NCBI GenBank assembly: GCA_045403015.1
Contig: JAXIPI010000373.1
Span: 1 to 13,700 of the forward strand
Reading direction: 5' to 3'
Source of the DNA: Gaiellasilicea sp045403015
GTDB lineage: Bacteria; Actinomycetota; Thermoleophilia; Gaiellales; Gaiellaceae
DNA: 13,700 bases
Each line of letters opens with the position of its first letter. Position 1 is the first letter of the stretch. This document shows, piece by piece, positions 6,688 through 12,568 of the stretch. The notes under the pieces are model-generated. The model searched no databases. It had not been told where the DNA came from and saw nothing but the letters and a program-made list of their open reading frames with translations. A program made the translations under genes and the position numbers.

Positions 6688-7112
6688 CTCAGACCCGCCA
6701 GGAACGCAATTGCCGTTCGGTAGCCCTCGGGGCCTTCACCGGAGACGCGCTTGGTCGCTAGGTCGCCGATCACCGATGTACGCCTCCACTCCTCCCGGCC
6801 CTCGATCTTGGAGAGGTGCACCTCGACGACGGGGACTTTGAAGAGCTCGACCGCGTCGCGGATGGCGTAGCTGTAGTGCGACCAGGCGCCCGGGTTGAGG
6901 ATGACCCCGTCAGCCCAGTCGAGCGCGTCGTGGCACCAGTCGACGAACTGTCCCTCGTGGTTCGTCTGCCGGCACCTGGTCGTGCACGTGAACTCCTTCG
7001 ACCAGGCGTAGATGCGGCTCTCGAGGTCGGCCAGCGTGAGCCCGCCGTAGTGGACGGCGTCGCGCCGGTCGAGCACGTCGAGGTTGACTCCGTTGAGGAC
7101 GGCGATGCGCAT
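6684..7112 (-). CDS. aroQ: 3-dehydroquinate dehydratase, type II
   Basis: Third step of the shikimate pathway: dehydration of 3-dehydroquinate to 3-dehydroshikimate by a small dodecameric flavodoxin-fold enzyme. 142 aa, standard length. Active-site residues can be placed by family pattern: Asn10 (LNGVNLDVL), Arg17 and Tyr22 in the lid loop (RRDAVHYGG), Asn73 (ILNPGAWSHYS), His79, His99 and Ser101 (VEVHLSKI), and Arg106/Arg110 (GREEWRR). The usual GPNLNLLG motif is divergent (GVNLDVLD), but catalytic positions are kept. The ATG at 7112 lies 12 nt after the aroKB stop; its end overlaps the pepP start. It is part of the aroC-aroKB-aroQ run. Confidence 0.94.
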   Translation of the reverse strand: MRIAVLNGVNLDVLDRRDAVHYGGLTLADLESRIYAWSKEFTCTTRCRQTNHEGQFVDWCHDALDWADGVILNPGAWSHYSYAIRDAVELFKVPVVEVHLSKIEGREEWRRTSVIGDLATKRVSGEGPEGYRTAIAFLAGLS

Positions 7113-7124
7113 CCGGCGCGGACT

Positions 7125-8549
7125 CTATCCCGCGATCAGCGAGTCGAGCGCCGCTCGTACCTCTGCCACGGGCAGCTCGACGCCGAGCTTCGGCCGCCCC
7201 GGCGCCTCGAGCAGCACCAGGCGCGGCACGCCGTCGACCACTTTCTTGTCGCGTGCGAGCGCAGCCCACGCCTCGTCACGGTCGACCCGCACGGGCTCGG
7301 GCCGCAGCTCCTGCTCGACGGCCGTCGTGTCGAGGCCCGAGAGCCGCAGAGCGGCGAGCAGCCCCAGGGCGACGGCCCGGCCGTGCGGCAGCTCGAACGC
7401 CGCCGCCGCCTCGAGTGCGTGCGCGAACGTGTGACCCAGATTCAGCTGTGCGCGCTCGCCTCGGTCGTGCGGGTCACGGAGGCACACCGCCGTCTTGAAC
7501 GCCGCCGAGCGTCGCACCTGCTCGGCGAGCGGCAGCTCCCAGAACGGCTCCCCTGCCAGCAGCCCAGTCTTGACGACCTCGGCCCGCCCGTTCGCGAGCT
7601 CTGCCTCCGGCAGCGTCTCCAGCGTCGCAGGATCGATCACGGTCCGCACCGGCCAGTGGAAGGCACCGACCAGGTTCTTGGCGTCCGGGAGATCGATCGC
7701 CGTCTTGCCTCCGATCGCGGCGTCCACCTGACCGACGAGCGTCGTGGGCACGGCGACCCAGTCGATCCCGCGCAAGTACGTCGCGGCGGCGAAGCCGGCG
7801 ACGTCGGTTGTGCAGCCGCCGCCGAGAGCGACGAGCGTGCCGCCGCGCTCCAGCCGCAGCGCGTGCCAGAGAGCCTCCAGCGACTCGACGGTCTTTGCCT
7901 GCTCTCCCGGCGCCAGCTCGTGGCTCGCTCGCGCCCGAGCTCCGAGCGCGAGCTGCACGTCCATTCCGTAGATCCCGGCGACCCGCGCATCGCTGACGAT
8001 CTCGACCCGCCCCTCGCCGGGAACGAGCTCGCCGAGCCGTTCGAGCGCGCCGAGCTCGACGTGGACCGCGCCGGCGGCGAGGACGGCACCTTCAACGTCC
8101 CAGGTTCGTGCATCCGCGGCGTCGTCGTAGAGCGGCTGCCGTTCCTCGTAAAGCGTCCGGAAGGCCGCCTCGTCCTGCGCCAGAGGACGGTCGCTGCCGC
8201 CGACGCGGCGCCACGCTTCCTCCGCATCGATCTCGACGAGGATCGTCACGGCGCGATCGCGGAGCGCCGAGCGGATCTGGTCGGTTCCGACCGCGCCGCC
8301 GCCGAGCGCGACCACTGCCGGCGTCCTCGAGCCCAGTGCCTCCAGCGCGTGCTTCGACTCGCGCAGCCGGAAAGCCGCCTCACCCCCGGTCTCGAAGATC
8401 CGGGCGATCGGCTCCACCCGCTCGATCTCGCCGTCGACGTCGACGCACGGCCGCCCAAGCCGCTCCGCGAGGGCTTCGCCGAGGGTCGACTTGCCGGCGC
8501 CCATGAACCCGATCAGGGCGACGTGGCGGTCTAGGGCGTGCGTGGCCAC
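7125..8549 (-). CDS. aroKB: Bifunctional shikimate kinase / 3-dehydroquinate synthase fusion
   Basis: 474 aa carrying two non-consecutive shikimate-pathway enzymes. Residues about 8-160 are shikimate kinase: Walker A GFMGAGKST at 14-22, shikimate-binding DVD at 37-39 and FRLRES at 60-65, GGG at 83-85, and lid Arg121 (DRPLA). Residues about 163-474 are 3-dehydroquinate synthase: NAD-binding GGGCTTDVAGFAAATYLRG, then VPTTLVGQVDAAIGGKTAID and KNLVGAFHWP, zinc ligands Glu324 (RAEVVKTG), His373 (LGHTFAH) and His389 (LPHGRAVALG), and a late DKK at 434-436. Both halves look complete, although the AroB part (about 310 aa) is compact compared with about 360 in E. coli. Start: GTG at 8549, overlapping aroC by 19 bp with no clear Shine-Dalgarno site. 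Such fusions are known, for example in Thermotoga. Confidence 0.95.
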   Translation of the reverse strand: MATHALDRHVALIGFMGAGKSTLGEALAERLGRPCVDVDGEIERVEPIARIFETGGEAAFRLRESKHALEALGSRTPAVVALGGGAVGTDQIRSALRDRAVTILVEIDAEEAWRRVGGSDRPLAQDEAAFRTLYEERQPLYDDAADARTWDVEGAVLAAGAVHVELGALERLGELVPGEGRVEIVSDARVAGIYGMDVQLALGARARASHELAPGEQAKTVESLEALWHALRLERGGTLVALGGGCTTDVAGFAAATYLRGIDWVAVPTTLVGQVDAAIGGKTAIDLPDAKNLVGAFHWPVRTVIDPATLETLPEAELANGRAEVVKTGLLAGEPFWELPLAEQVRRSAAFKTAVCLRDPHDRGERAQLNLGHTFAHALEAAAAFELPHGRAVALGLLAALRLSGLDTTAVEQELRPEPVRVDRDEAWAALARDKKVVDGVPRLVLLEAPGRPKLGVELPVAEVRAALDSLIAG

Positions 8550-9619
8550 TGGATGCGGTCGAGATAGGCGCGATGCGCCGCGAGAACGTCGACGAGCGCG
8601 TCGCCGCCGAACTTCTCCCGGACGGCGCGAGCGAGCTCCCAGGCGACGGCCGCCTCCGCGACGACCGCCAGCGCCTCGACCGCGGCGACATCGCTCCGCT
8701 CGACGAGAGCCTGGGCCGGCTGGCCGTTGGCGAGGTCGACGGAGTCGAGCGGCCGCATCAGCGTGGGCAGCGGCTTCATCCCTGCGCGCACCACGATCTC
8801 TTCTCCGTTCGAGACGCCCGCCTCCAGCCCGCCGGCGCGGTTCGAACGGCGTTTGAGACCAGGCTCGATCTCGTCGTGCGCAGACGAGCCACGCACGCGG
8901 GCGAGCTCGAAGCCGTCGCCGACCTCGACCCCCTTTACGGCCTGGACGCTCATCAGCGCGGCGGCGAACCGTCCATCGAGCCGGTCCTCGCGCGACGCGT
9001 AGGAGCCGAGCCCGGGGAAGACCCCGCTCGCGCGCACCTCGACGATCCCGCCGAGCGTGTCGCGGTCGGCGCGGGCGGCGTCGATCGTGGCCTCCCAGTC
9101 CTCCCGTTCGCCACCGATCTCGAGCACCGACCCGGCAACCGTGATCCCGAGCTCGTGCAGGAGCGACTTCGCGACGGCGCCGGCGGCGACGAAGACGGCC
9201 GTGTGACGCGCGCTTGCCCGCTCGAGCGCGTTGCGCACGTCTTCGTGCCCGTACTTGAGCACTCCCGCCAGGTCGGCGTGGCCCGGCCGCGGCAGCGTCA
9301 CAGGCTTCGTTCCCTTGCCGGCCGGCTCACCCTCCGGCGGCCACGGATTCATCCCCCACTCCCAGTTCTTGTGGTCGCGGTTGCGAACGACGAGCGCGAG
9401 CGGCGTGCCGAGCGTCCGGCCGTGCCGGAGGCCTGCGAGCACCTCGACCTCGTCCTGCTCGAGCTGCTGTCGCGGACTGCGGCCGTAGCCCAGCTGACGC
9501 CGGTGCAGGTCGGCGTTGATGGCCGCCCGGTCGAGCTGGAGGCCGGCCGGGAGTCCGGTCAGGATGGCGACGAGAGCCGGGCCGTGCGATTCGCCGGCGG
9601 TGGAGAGACCGAGGGTCAC
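8531..9619 (-). CDS. aroC: Chorismate synthase
   Basis: FMN-dependent last step of the shikimate pathway, 5-enolpyruvylshikimate-3-phosphate to chorismate. 362 aa from the GTG at 9619. Signatures: N-terminal TAGESHGPALVAILTGLPAG; RRQLGYGRSPRQQLEQDEVE; RPGHADLAGVLKYGHEDVRNALERASARHTA (residues about 111-140); GGIVEVRASGVFPGLGS; GVSNGEEIVVRAGMKPLPT; and ERSDVAAVEALAVVAEA near 307-323. His12 and the Arg-rich FMN/substrate site are present. A TTG two codons upstream (9625) is an alternative start; the GTG matches the usual distance to TAGESHG. Neither has a good ribosome binding site. As first gene of its run after the plus-strand island it must have its own promoter, which I cannot identify with confidence. 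Confidence 0.95.
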   Translation of the reverse strand: MTLGLSTAGESHGPALVAILTGLPAGLQLDRAAINADLHRRQLGYGRSPRQQLEQDEVEVLAGLRHGRTLGTPLALVVRNRDHKNWEWGMNPWPPEGEPAGKGTKPVTLPRPGHADLAGVLKYGHEDVRNALERASARHTAVFVAAGAVAKSLLHELGITVAGSVLEIGGEREDWEATIDAARADRDTLGGIVEVRASGVFPGLGSYASREDRLDGRFAAALMSVQAVKGVEVGDGFELARVRGSSAHDEIEPGLKRRSNRAGGLEAGVSNGEEIVVRAGMKPLPTLMRPLDSVDLANGQPAQALVERSDVAAVEALAVVAEAAVAWELARAVREKFGGDALVDVLAAHRAYLDRIQWPRTP

Positions 9620-9775
9620 CGCCAAAGCGTATGCGTCGCGCCAAAACGGCTACTCCTGCACCACCCGAAAGCGGCATGCGCGTCCCTCCAGACCCCTTCA
9701 ACAATGGAGATGACGTTGCGGACGGGAGCGGTTCCCGGACGTCAGCGAGGAGTCCATGCCACGCACTGTGGCTAC

Positions 9776-9788
9776 AAAAAAAGGGGGG
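9776..9788 (+). promoter_or_regulatory. A7G6 tract acting as ribosome binding site
   Basis: Seven A followed by six G immediately before CTC-ATG. The AAAGGGGG part can pair with the 16S anti-Shine-Dalgarno end (one G-U in place of A-U), and its spacing to the ATG at 9792 is short but workable. This decides the start of the secreted-protein gene in favour of 9792. A second ATG at 9756 is preceded by GAGGAG only 3 nt away and would put the homopolymers inside the coding region. Confidence 0.5.
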
Positions 9789-9791
9789 CTC

Positions 9792-10337
9792 ATGCGGCCC
9801 ATTGCAACGAGAGCAGTTCAACTAGTCGCGCTTGCAGTCGTGTTGTTCGTCGGCATCGCCGGCCAGGCTTTTGCCGACGCCGGCGGATCGGAAAGCACGG
9901 GTGGCGGCTGCAAGGTCACGTTCGGCGGCTGGATCGTGACGACCGACGGCGACACGGGCACGTTCGGCGCTGTTGCCAACGGTTCGAAGGGGCAGGTGGA
10001 GTACCAGGACCACGGGCCTGTCACGGACATCAACGTGCATTCGATCGACGTCCAGTCGGTCGTCTGCGGCGAACCCGGCGACGGGGACGGTGGCGGCGAG
10101 GTCACCAGTGTCGACACACAGGACACCAGCTTCGCCACGCAGGCGAGCAGCTCCGAGACGCAGGCCAGCATCTTCGGCACGGCGACGATCAACGGCAGCG
10201 GCTCGTTCGACTACCAGATCGACCTGCAGGACTTCGGCGAGCCCGGCACGGCCGACACGTACCGGATCCGCCTCTCGAACGGCTACGACTCGGGCGAGCA
10301 GACCCTGGTCGGAGGGAACGTCCAGATCCACAGCTGA
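9792..10337 (+). CDS. Small secreted beta-rich protein of unknown function
   Basis: 181 aa and the only convincing plus-strand gene. Residues 1-28 form a clear Sec signal peptide: two arginines, hydrophobic VQLVALAVVLFVGIAG, and cleavage after Ala-Phe-Ala before DAGG. The mature part is Gly/Ser/Thr/Asp-rich and strand-rich, with two cysteines (40 and 92) that could pair. It has two parts joined by a Gly/Asp/Ser/Thr/Gln-rich linker (about 94-126): KVTFGGWIVTTDGDTGTFGAVANG..., and a C-terminal module GSFDYQIDLQDFGEPGTADTYRIRL...GGNVQIH. The GEPGxxDTYxI...GGNVQIH pattern resembles the repeated secreted modules annotated post-COAP-1 in actinobacteria; this is from memory and unverified. No catalytic motif, anchor or lipobox is seen. 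It lies on the opposite strand between aroE and aroC and is followed at once by a terminator hairpin. Confidence 0.85.
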   Translation: MRPIATRAVQLVALAVVLFVGIAGQAFADAGGSESTGGGCKVTFGGWIVTTDGDTGTFGAVANGSKGQVEYQDHGPVTDINVHSIDVQSVVCGEPGDGDGGGEVTSVDTQDTSFATQASSSETQASIFGTATINGSGSFDYQIDLQDFGEPGTADTYRIRLSNGYDSGEQTLVGGNVQIHS

Positions 10338-10344
10338 GCAGCTT

Positions 10345-10377
10345 GGAGGGGGCCTTGCCTTCGGGCGGGCCCTCTCC
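10345..10377 (+). terminator. Terminator hairpin of the secreted-protein gene
   Basis: A ten-pair stem (10345-10354 with 10368-10377, one G-U) encloses a small inner hairpin GCC-TTCG-GGC (10357-10366) with the very stable UUCG tetraloop. It starts 8 nt after the stop codon. There is no T-tract downstream. Confidence 0.65.
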
Positions 10378-10379
10378 GG

Positions 10380-10548
10380 CTAGAGGCTTGATGTGGAATT
10401 GGCGCGCTGTGGGGCTGTTCCAGACCAAGCTAGGGCGGCTCGGCGTCCGAAGCGCAGGCTGGTTGCCTGCGTGAGGACGACGAGACGGCCTGGCGCCGTG
10501 TCTGGGACGGCCCCACAGACCCGCTCAGGTTTCACATCAAGCCTCTAG
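10380..10548 (+). ncRNA. Rod-shaped imperfect inverted repeat, candidate structured RNA or MITE-like element
   Basis: 169 nt whose ends and interior pair throughout. Helix 1: 10380-10398 with 10530-10548 (19 pairs, one G-U). Internal loop 8/11 nt. Helix 2: 10407-10425 with 10500-10518 (19 pairs, two U-G). Helix 3: 10429-10434 with 10489-10494 (six pairs, one U-G). Then CTCG/CGAG (10439-10442 with 10481-10484), GTCC/GGAC (10445-10448 with 10475-10478), and the apical stem 10452-10459 with 10465-10472 (one G-U) with loop TGGTT. All five non-Watson-Crick positions are G-U on the plus strand and would be A-C mismatches on the minus strand. The right end contains the aroE stop codon. No promoter is recognised. 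Alternatives: a MITE with CTAG/TA ends, or a bidirectional terminator for the convergent genes. Confidence 0.5.
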
Positions 10549-11255
10549 GAGCGAACCGCGGCGCGCATGACATCAACGGGTGCGGGGACTCCGGTCCAGC
10601 GCTCGAACGACGCCGCACCCTGCAAGACGAGCACCTCGAGCCCGTCGACGACCTCGCAGCCGGCGGCGCGGGCGGCTGCCACATGTGCGGTCTCGCCTCC
10701 CTCTGCGCGATACGCGAGATCGATCACGGTCTGCCCCGCCCGTGGCGCGAAGAGGAGCTCGTCCTTCACCGGCGTCGCCTGGACGACGAGCTCGGCGTCC
10801 CCGACCTGGGGCGGCCACTCGCCCTTCCGGGCGAACACGTGCACCTCGGCGCCGCGCGCTTCGAGCTCGGCGATCCACGCCGCTGCCGCACCGCCCGCAC
10901 CGACGACGGCCGCCCTACCGGGCCGGCGCTCACCGAGCGCCTCGGTGTCGGTGCTCGAGCCGAGCACGCGACCGTCGCGGATCACAAGCGTGTTGACCGA
11001 CTCGACGCCACTCTCGACCTCGTCGCACAGCGCCACGACTGCGCGCTTGTGCGGTGTCGTCACGTTGGCGCCGAGGAAGCCGAGGGCGACAAGCCCTCGT
11101 ACGGCCTCCGCGAGTTCCTCAGGTGGGACGCCGAGCGGGACGTAAGCCACATCGAGAGCGCGCGCCGCGAACGCCGCGTTCTGCATCCGCGGCGAGAGCG
11201 ACCCCACCTTGGGATCGCGCAGCAGGCCGACGAGGCTGGTCGTACCGCCGATCAC
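10545..11255 (-). CDS. aroE: Shikimate dehydrogenase (NADP+)
   Basis: Reduces 3-dehydroshikimate to shikimate with NADPH. 236 aa, shorter than the usual 265-280. Substrate-domain motifs: SLSPRMQNAAF (Ser19/Ser21), NVTTPHK with catalytic Lys70, SVNTLV, and STDTE with catalytic Asp103. Nucleotide domain: VVGAGGAAAAW at 117-127, DLAYR at 179-183, and GCEVVDGLEVLVLQGAASFERWTG, including Gln212, near the end. About a dozen residues usually found between the catalytic Asp and the dinucleotide fold are absent (TDTEALGERRPGRAAVVGAGG). The GTG start is 3 nt after the mltG stop, without its own Shine-Dalgarno site, so coupled translation is likely. Its stop TAG lies inside the end of the long inverted repeat downstream. 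Confidence 0.93.
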   Translation of the reverse strand: MIGGTTSLVGLLRDPKVGSLSPRMQNAAFAARALDVAYVPLGVPPEELAEAVRGLVALGFLGANVTTPHKRAVVALCDEVESGVESVNTLVIRDGRVLGSSTDTEALGERRPGRAAVVGAGGAAAAWIAELEARGAEVHVFARKGEWPPQVGDAELVVQATPVKDELLFAPRAGQTVIDLAYRAEGGETAHVAAARAAGCEVVDGLEVLVLQGAASFERWTGVPAPVDVMRAAVRS

Positions 11256-11258
11256 AGC

Positions 11259-12194
11259 TCAGTTGCAGCCGTAGCCATACTCGCAGGCCTTGGCGAAGAA
11301 CTCGGATTCACTCGCGGTGAAGAAGTGGTGGATGAGGTCCGGCTTGCGCACGAAGTAGAGGTACTTGACCTTCGCTGGATGCGCGGCGGCCTGCATCGAG
11401 GCGAGTCCCGGATTCGCGATCGGAGTCGGCGGCAGGCCGGTGCGGTTCCGGGTGTTGTAGGGGTTGTCGCTCTCGAGCTGTGAGACACGCAGCGACTCGG
11501 TGCCGGGAATGTCGAGCCCGTAGCGAATCGTGGCGTCGATCCCGAGCGGCATCCGCGCCTTCAGCCGGTTGTAGATCACGGCCGCGACGAGTGGTCGCTC
11601 ATCCGGCGCGATCGTCTCCTTCTCGACCATCGAGGCGATGATCAGGACGTCGTAGGGCGTCAGCTGCTTCTTCTTCGCGTACCGCTGGTCGACCTTCGCC
11701 CAGTTGCCGTTGAAGTGATCGATCTGGTCCTCGACGAGCTGCTTCGCCGTCGTCTTCGGCGTGAACTCGTAGGTCGCGGGGAAGAGAAAGCCCTCGATCC
11801 CGCGAGCATGCCTGCGGAAGGGCGGCGGCACCTTTGCGGCCTTCGACGCAACGGCGTACGCGTTGCCGGAGAGCTTCGGCGTCACCTTCCGCTTGGTCTT
11901 CGCGATCTGGCGGACCTCCGCGACGCGCTTCACCATCTCCTTCCGCGTGAAGCCCTCGGGGAAGAGGATCTTGAGGATCGTCGGCTTCGGTGCGGTCGTG
12001 ACGACCGGTGTCGTCGCCTCGACCTCCGCATCGCCTGAACGCAGGCCGAAGACGAAGTAGAGCGCGATCGCGAGGAAGCCCACCAGGAGCACGGCTGCGA
12101 TCGCACGCCTGCGCGCCAGGTGACCGCGCGGCGGCCTCCGCTCCGGCCGCCCGGGCCGGGGCGGCATGACCGGCGTTATGCCCTGCTCGTCCAC
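11259..12194 (-). CDS. mltG: Endolytic peptidoglycan transglycosylase MltG (YceG family)
   Basis: Inner-membrane enzyme that cleaves nascent glycan strands and sets their length. 311 aa from GTG at 12194: a basic Pro/Arg-rich cytoplasmic tail (1-30), one membrane helix (AIAAVLLVGFLAIALYFVFGL, 31-51), a Thr/Pro/Ala-rich stalk, a LysM-like region (ILFPEGFTRKEMVKRVAE), and the catalytic domain. Catalytic Glu191 lies in IASMVEKET, followed by PLVAAVIYNRLKARMPLGIDATIRYG, YNTRNRTGLPPTPIANPG and HFFT near the C-terminus, all family hallmarks. The GTG overlaps ruvX by 19 bp; an ATG at 12167, 8 nt after the ruvX stop, is an equally possible start that would shorten the tail by nine residues. ruvX-mltG-aroE is a common actinobacterial order. 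Confidence 0.95.
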   Translation of the reverse strand: MDEQGITPVMPPRPGRPERRPPRGHLARRRAIAAVLLVGFLAIALYFVFGLRSGDAEVEATTPVVTTAPKPTILKILFPEGFTRKEMVKRVAEVRQIAKTKRKVTPKLSGNAYAVASKAAKVPPPFRRHARGIEGFLFPATYEFTPKTTAKQLVEDQIDHFNGNWAKVDQRYAKKKQLTPYDVLIIASMVEKETIAPDERPLVAAVIYNRLKARMPLGIDATIRYGLDIPGTESLRVSQLESDNPYNTRNRTGLPPTPIANPGLASMQAAAHPAKVKYLYFVRKPDLIHHFFTASESEFFAKACEYGYGCN

Positions 12195-12568
12195 GTCAGA
12201 TAGCTCTCGAGCAGGTGTGCAGCGGCGCGGGCGTCCTCCGGTGCACGCGACGACGGCCCTGCGGCGGCGAGCGTCGTCGTGAAGCGCTCGTCGAACGACT
12301 CGACCGGAACGTCGACGGCAGCCCGCAGGGCGTCGACGAACTGGGCTGTCTCGTTCGCCTGAGATCCCTCTTCACCGCGAAGCGTCAAGGGCAGCCCGAC
12401 GACGATGCGTTCTGCGCCCTCGGCCGCCACGAGCGCCGCCAGCTCTCGTAGGCCGGCTTCGCTCGCGGCGCGCACGACGACCGTGAGCGGCCTGGCGAGC
12501 GTTCCGGTTGCGTCGGAGATCGCGACGCCGGTCCGCGCGGCGCCGTAGTCCAGAGCGAGCACTTTCAT
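12176..12568 (-). CDS. ruvX: RuvX/YqgF-family nuclease (putative Holliday junction resolvase, pre-16S rRNA processing)
   Basis: RNase H-fold protein; in E. coli YqgF is linked to maturation of the 16S rRNA 5' end, and the Holliday-junction name rests on fold similarity. 130 aa, normal size. Acidic catalytic residues: Asp7 in LALDYGAARTGVAISD, Glu94 within SFDERFTT, and Asp112 in APEDARAAAHLLESYL. The central IVVGLPLTLRGEEGSQA loop is also typical. The ATG at 12568 directly follows the alaS stop (TAG-ATG, no gap), and the 3' end overlaps the preferred mltG start. alaS-ruvX adjacency is a widely conserved pair. Confidence 0.95.
   Translation of the reverse strand: MKVLALDYGAARTGVAISDATGTLARPLTVVVRAASEAGLRELAALVAAEGAERIVVGLPLTLRGEEGSQANETAQFVDALRAAVDVPVESFDERFTTTLAAAGPSSRAPEDARAAAHLLESYLTWTSRA

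Noticed and set aside
6816..8534. 572-codon plus-strand open frame
   Set aside because: Lies antisense to aroKB and aroQ, both of which have full catalytic motifs; no start signal or recognisable domain.
9700..9745. GGAAC...CGTC pair on the minus strand as a possible ECF-sigma promoter for aroC
   Set aside because: Spacing of 15 nt is off the usual 16-17 and such short boxes are common by chance at this GC content; kept only as a guess.
9822..10331. Minus-strand open frame opposite the secreted-protein gene
   Set aside because: The plus strand has a signal peptide, a ribosome binding site and a terminator; the minus frame has none of these.
8573..10474. 633-codon open frame on the plus strand across aroC and the island
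   Set aside because: Antisense shadow of aroC caused by high GC: Arg/Asp/His/Leu-rich composition, no family motif, and it also overlaps the secreted-protein gene in another frame.
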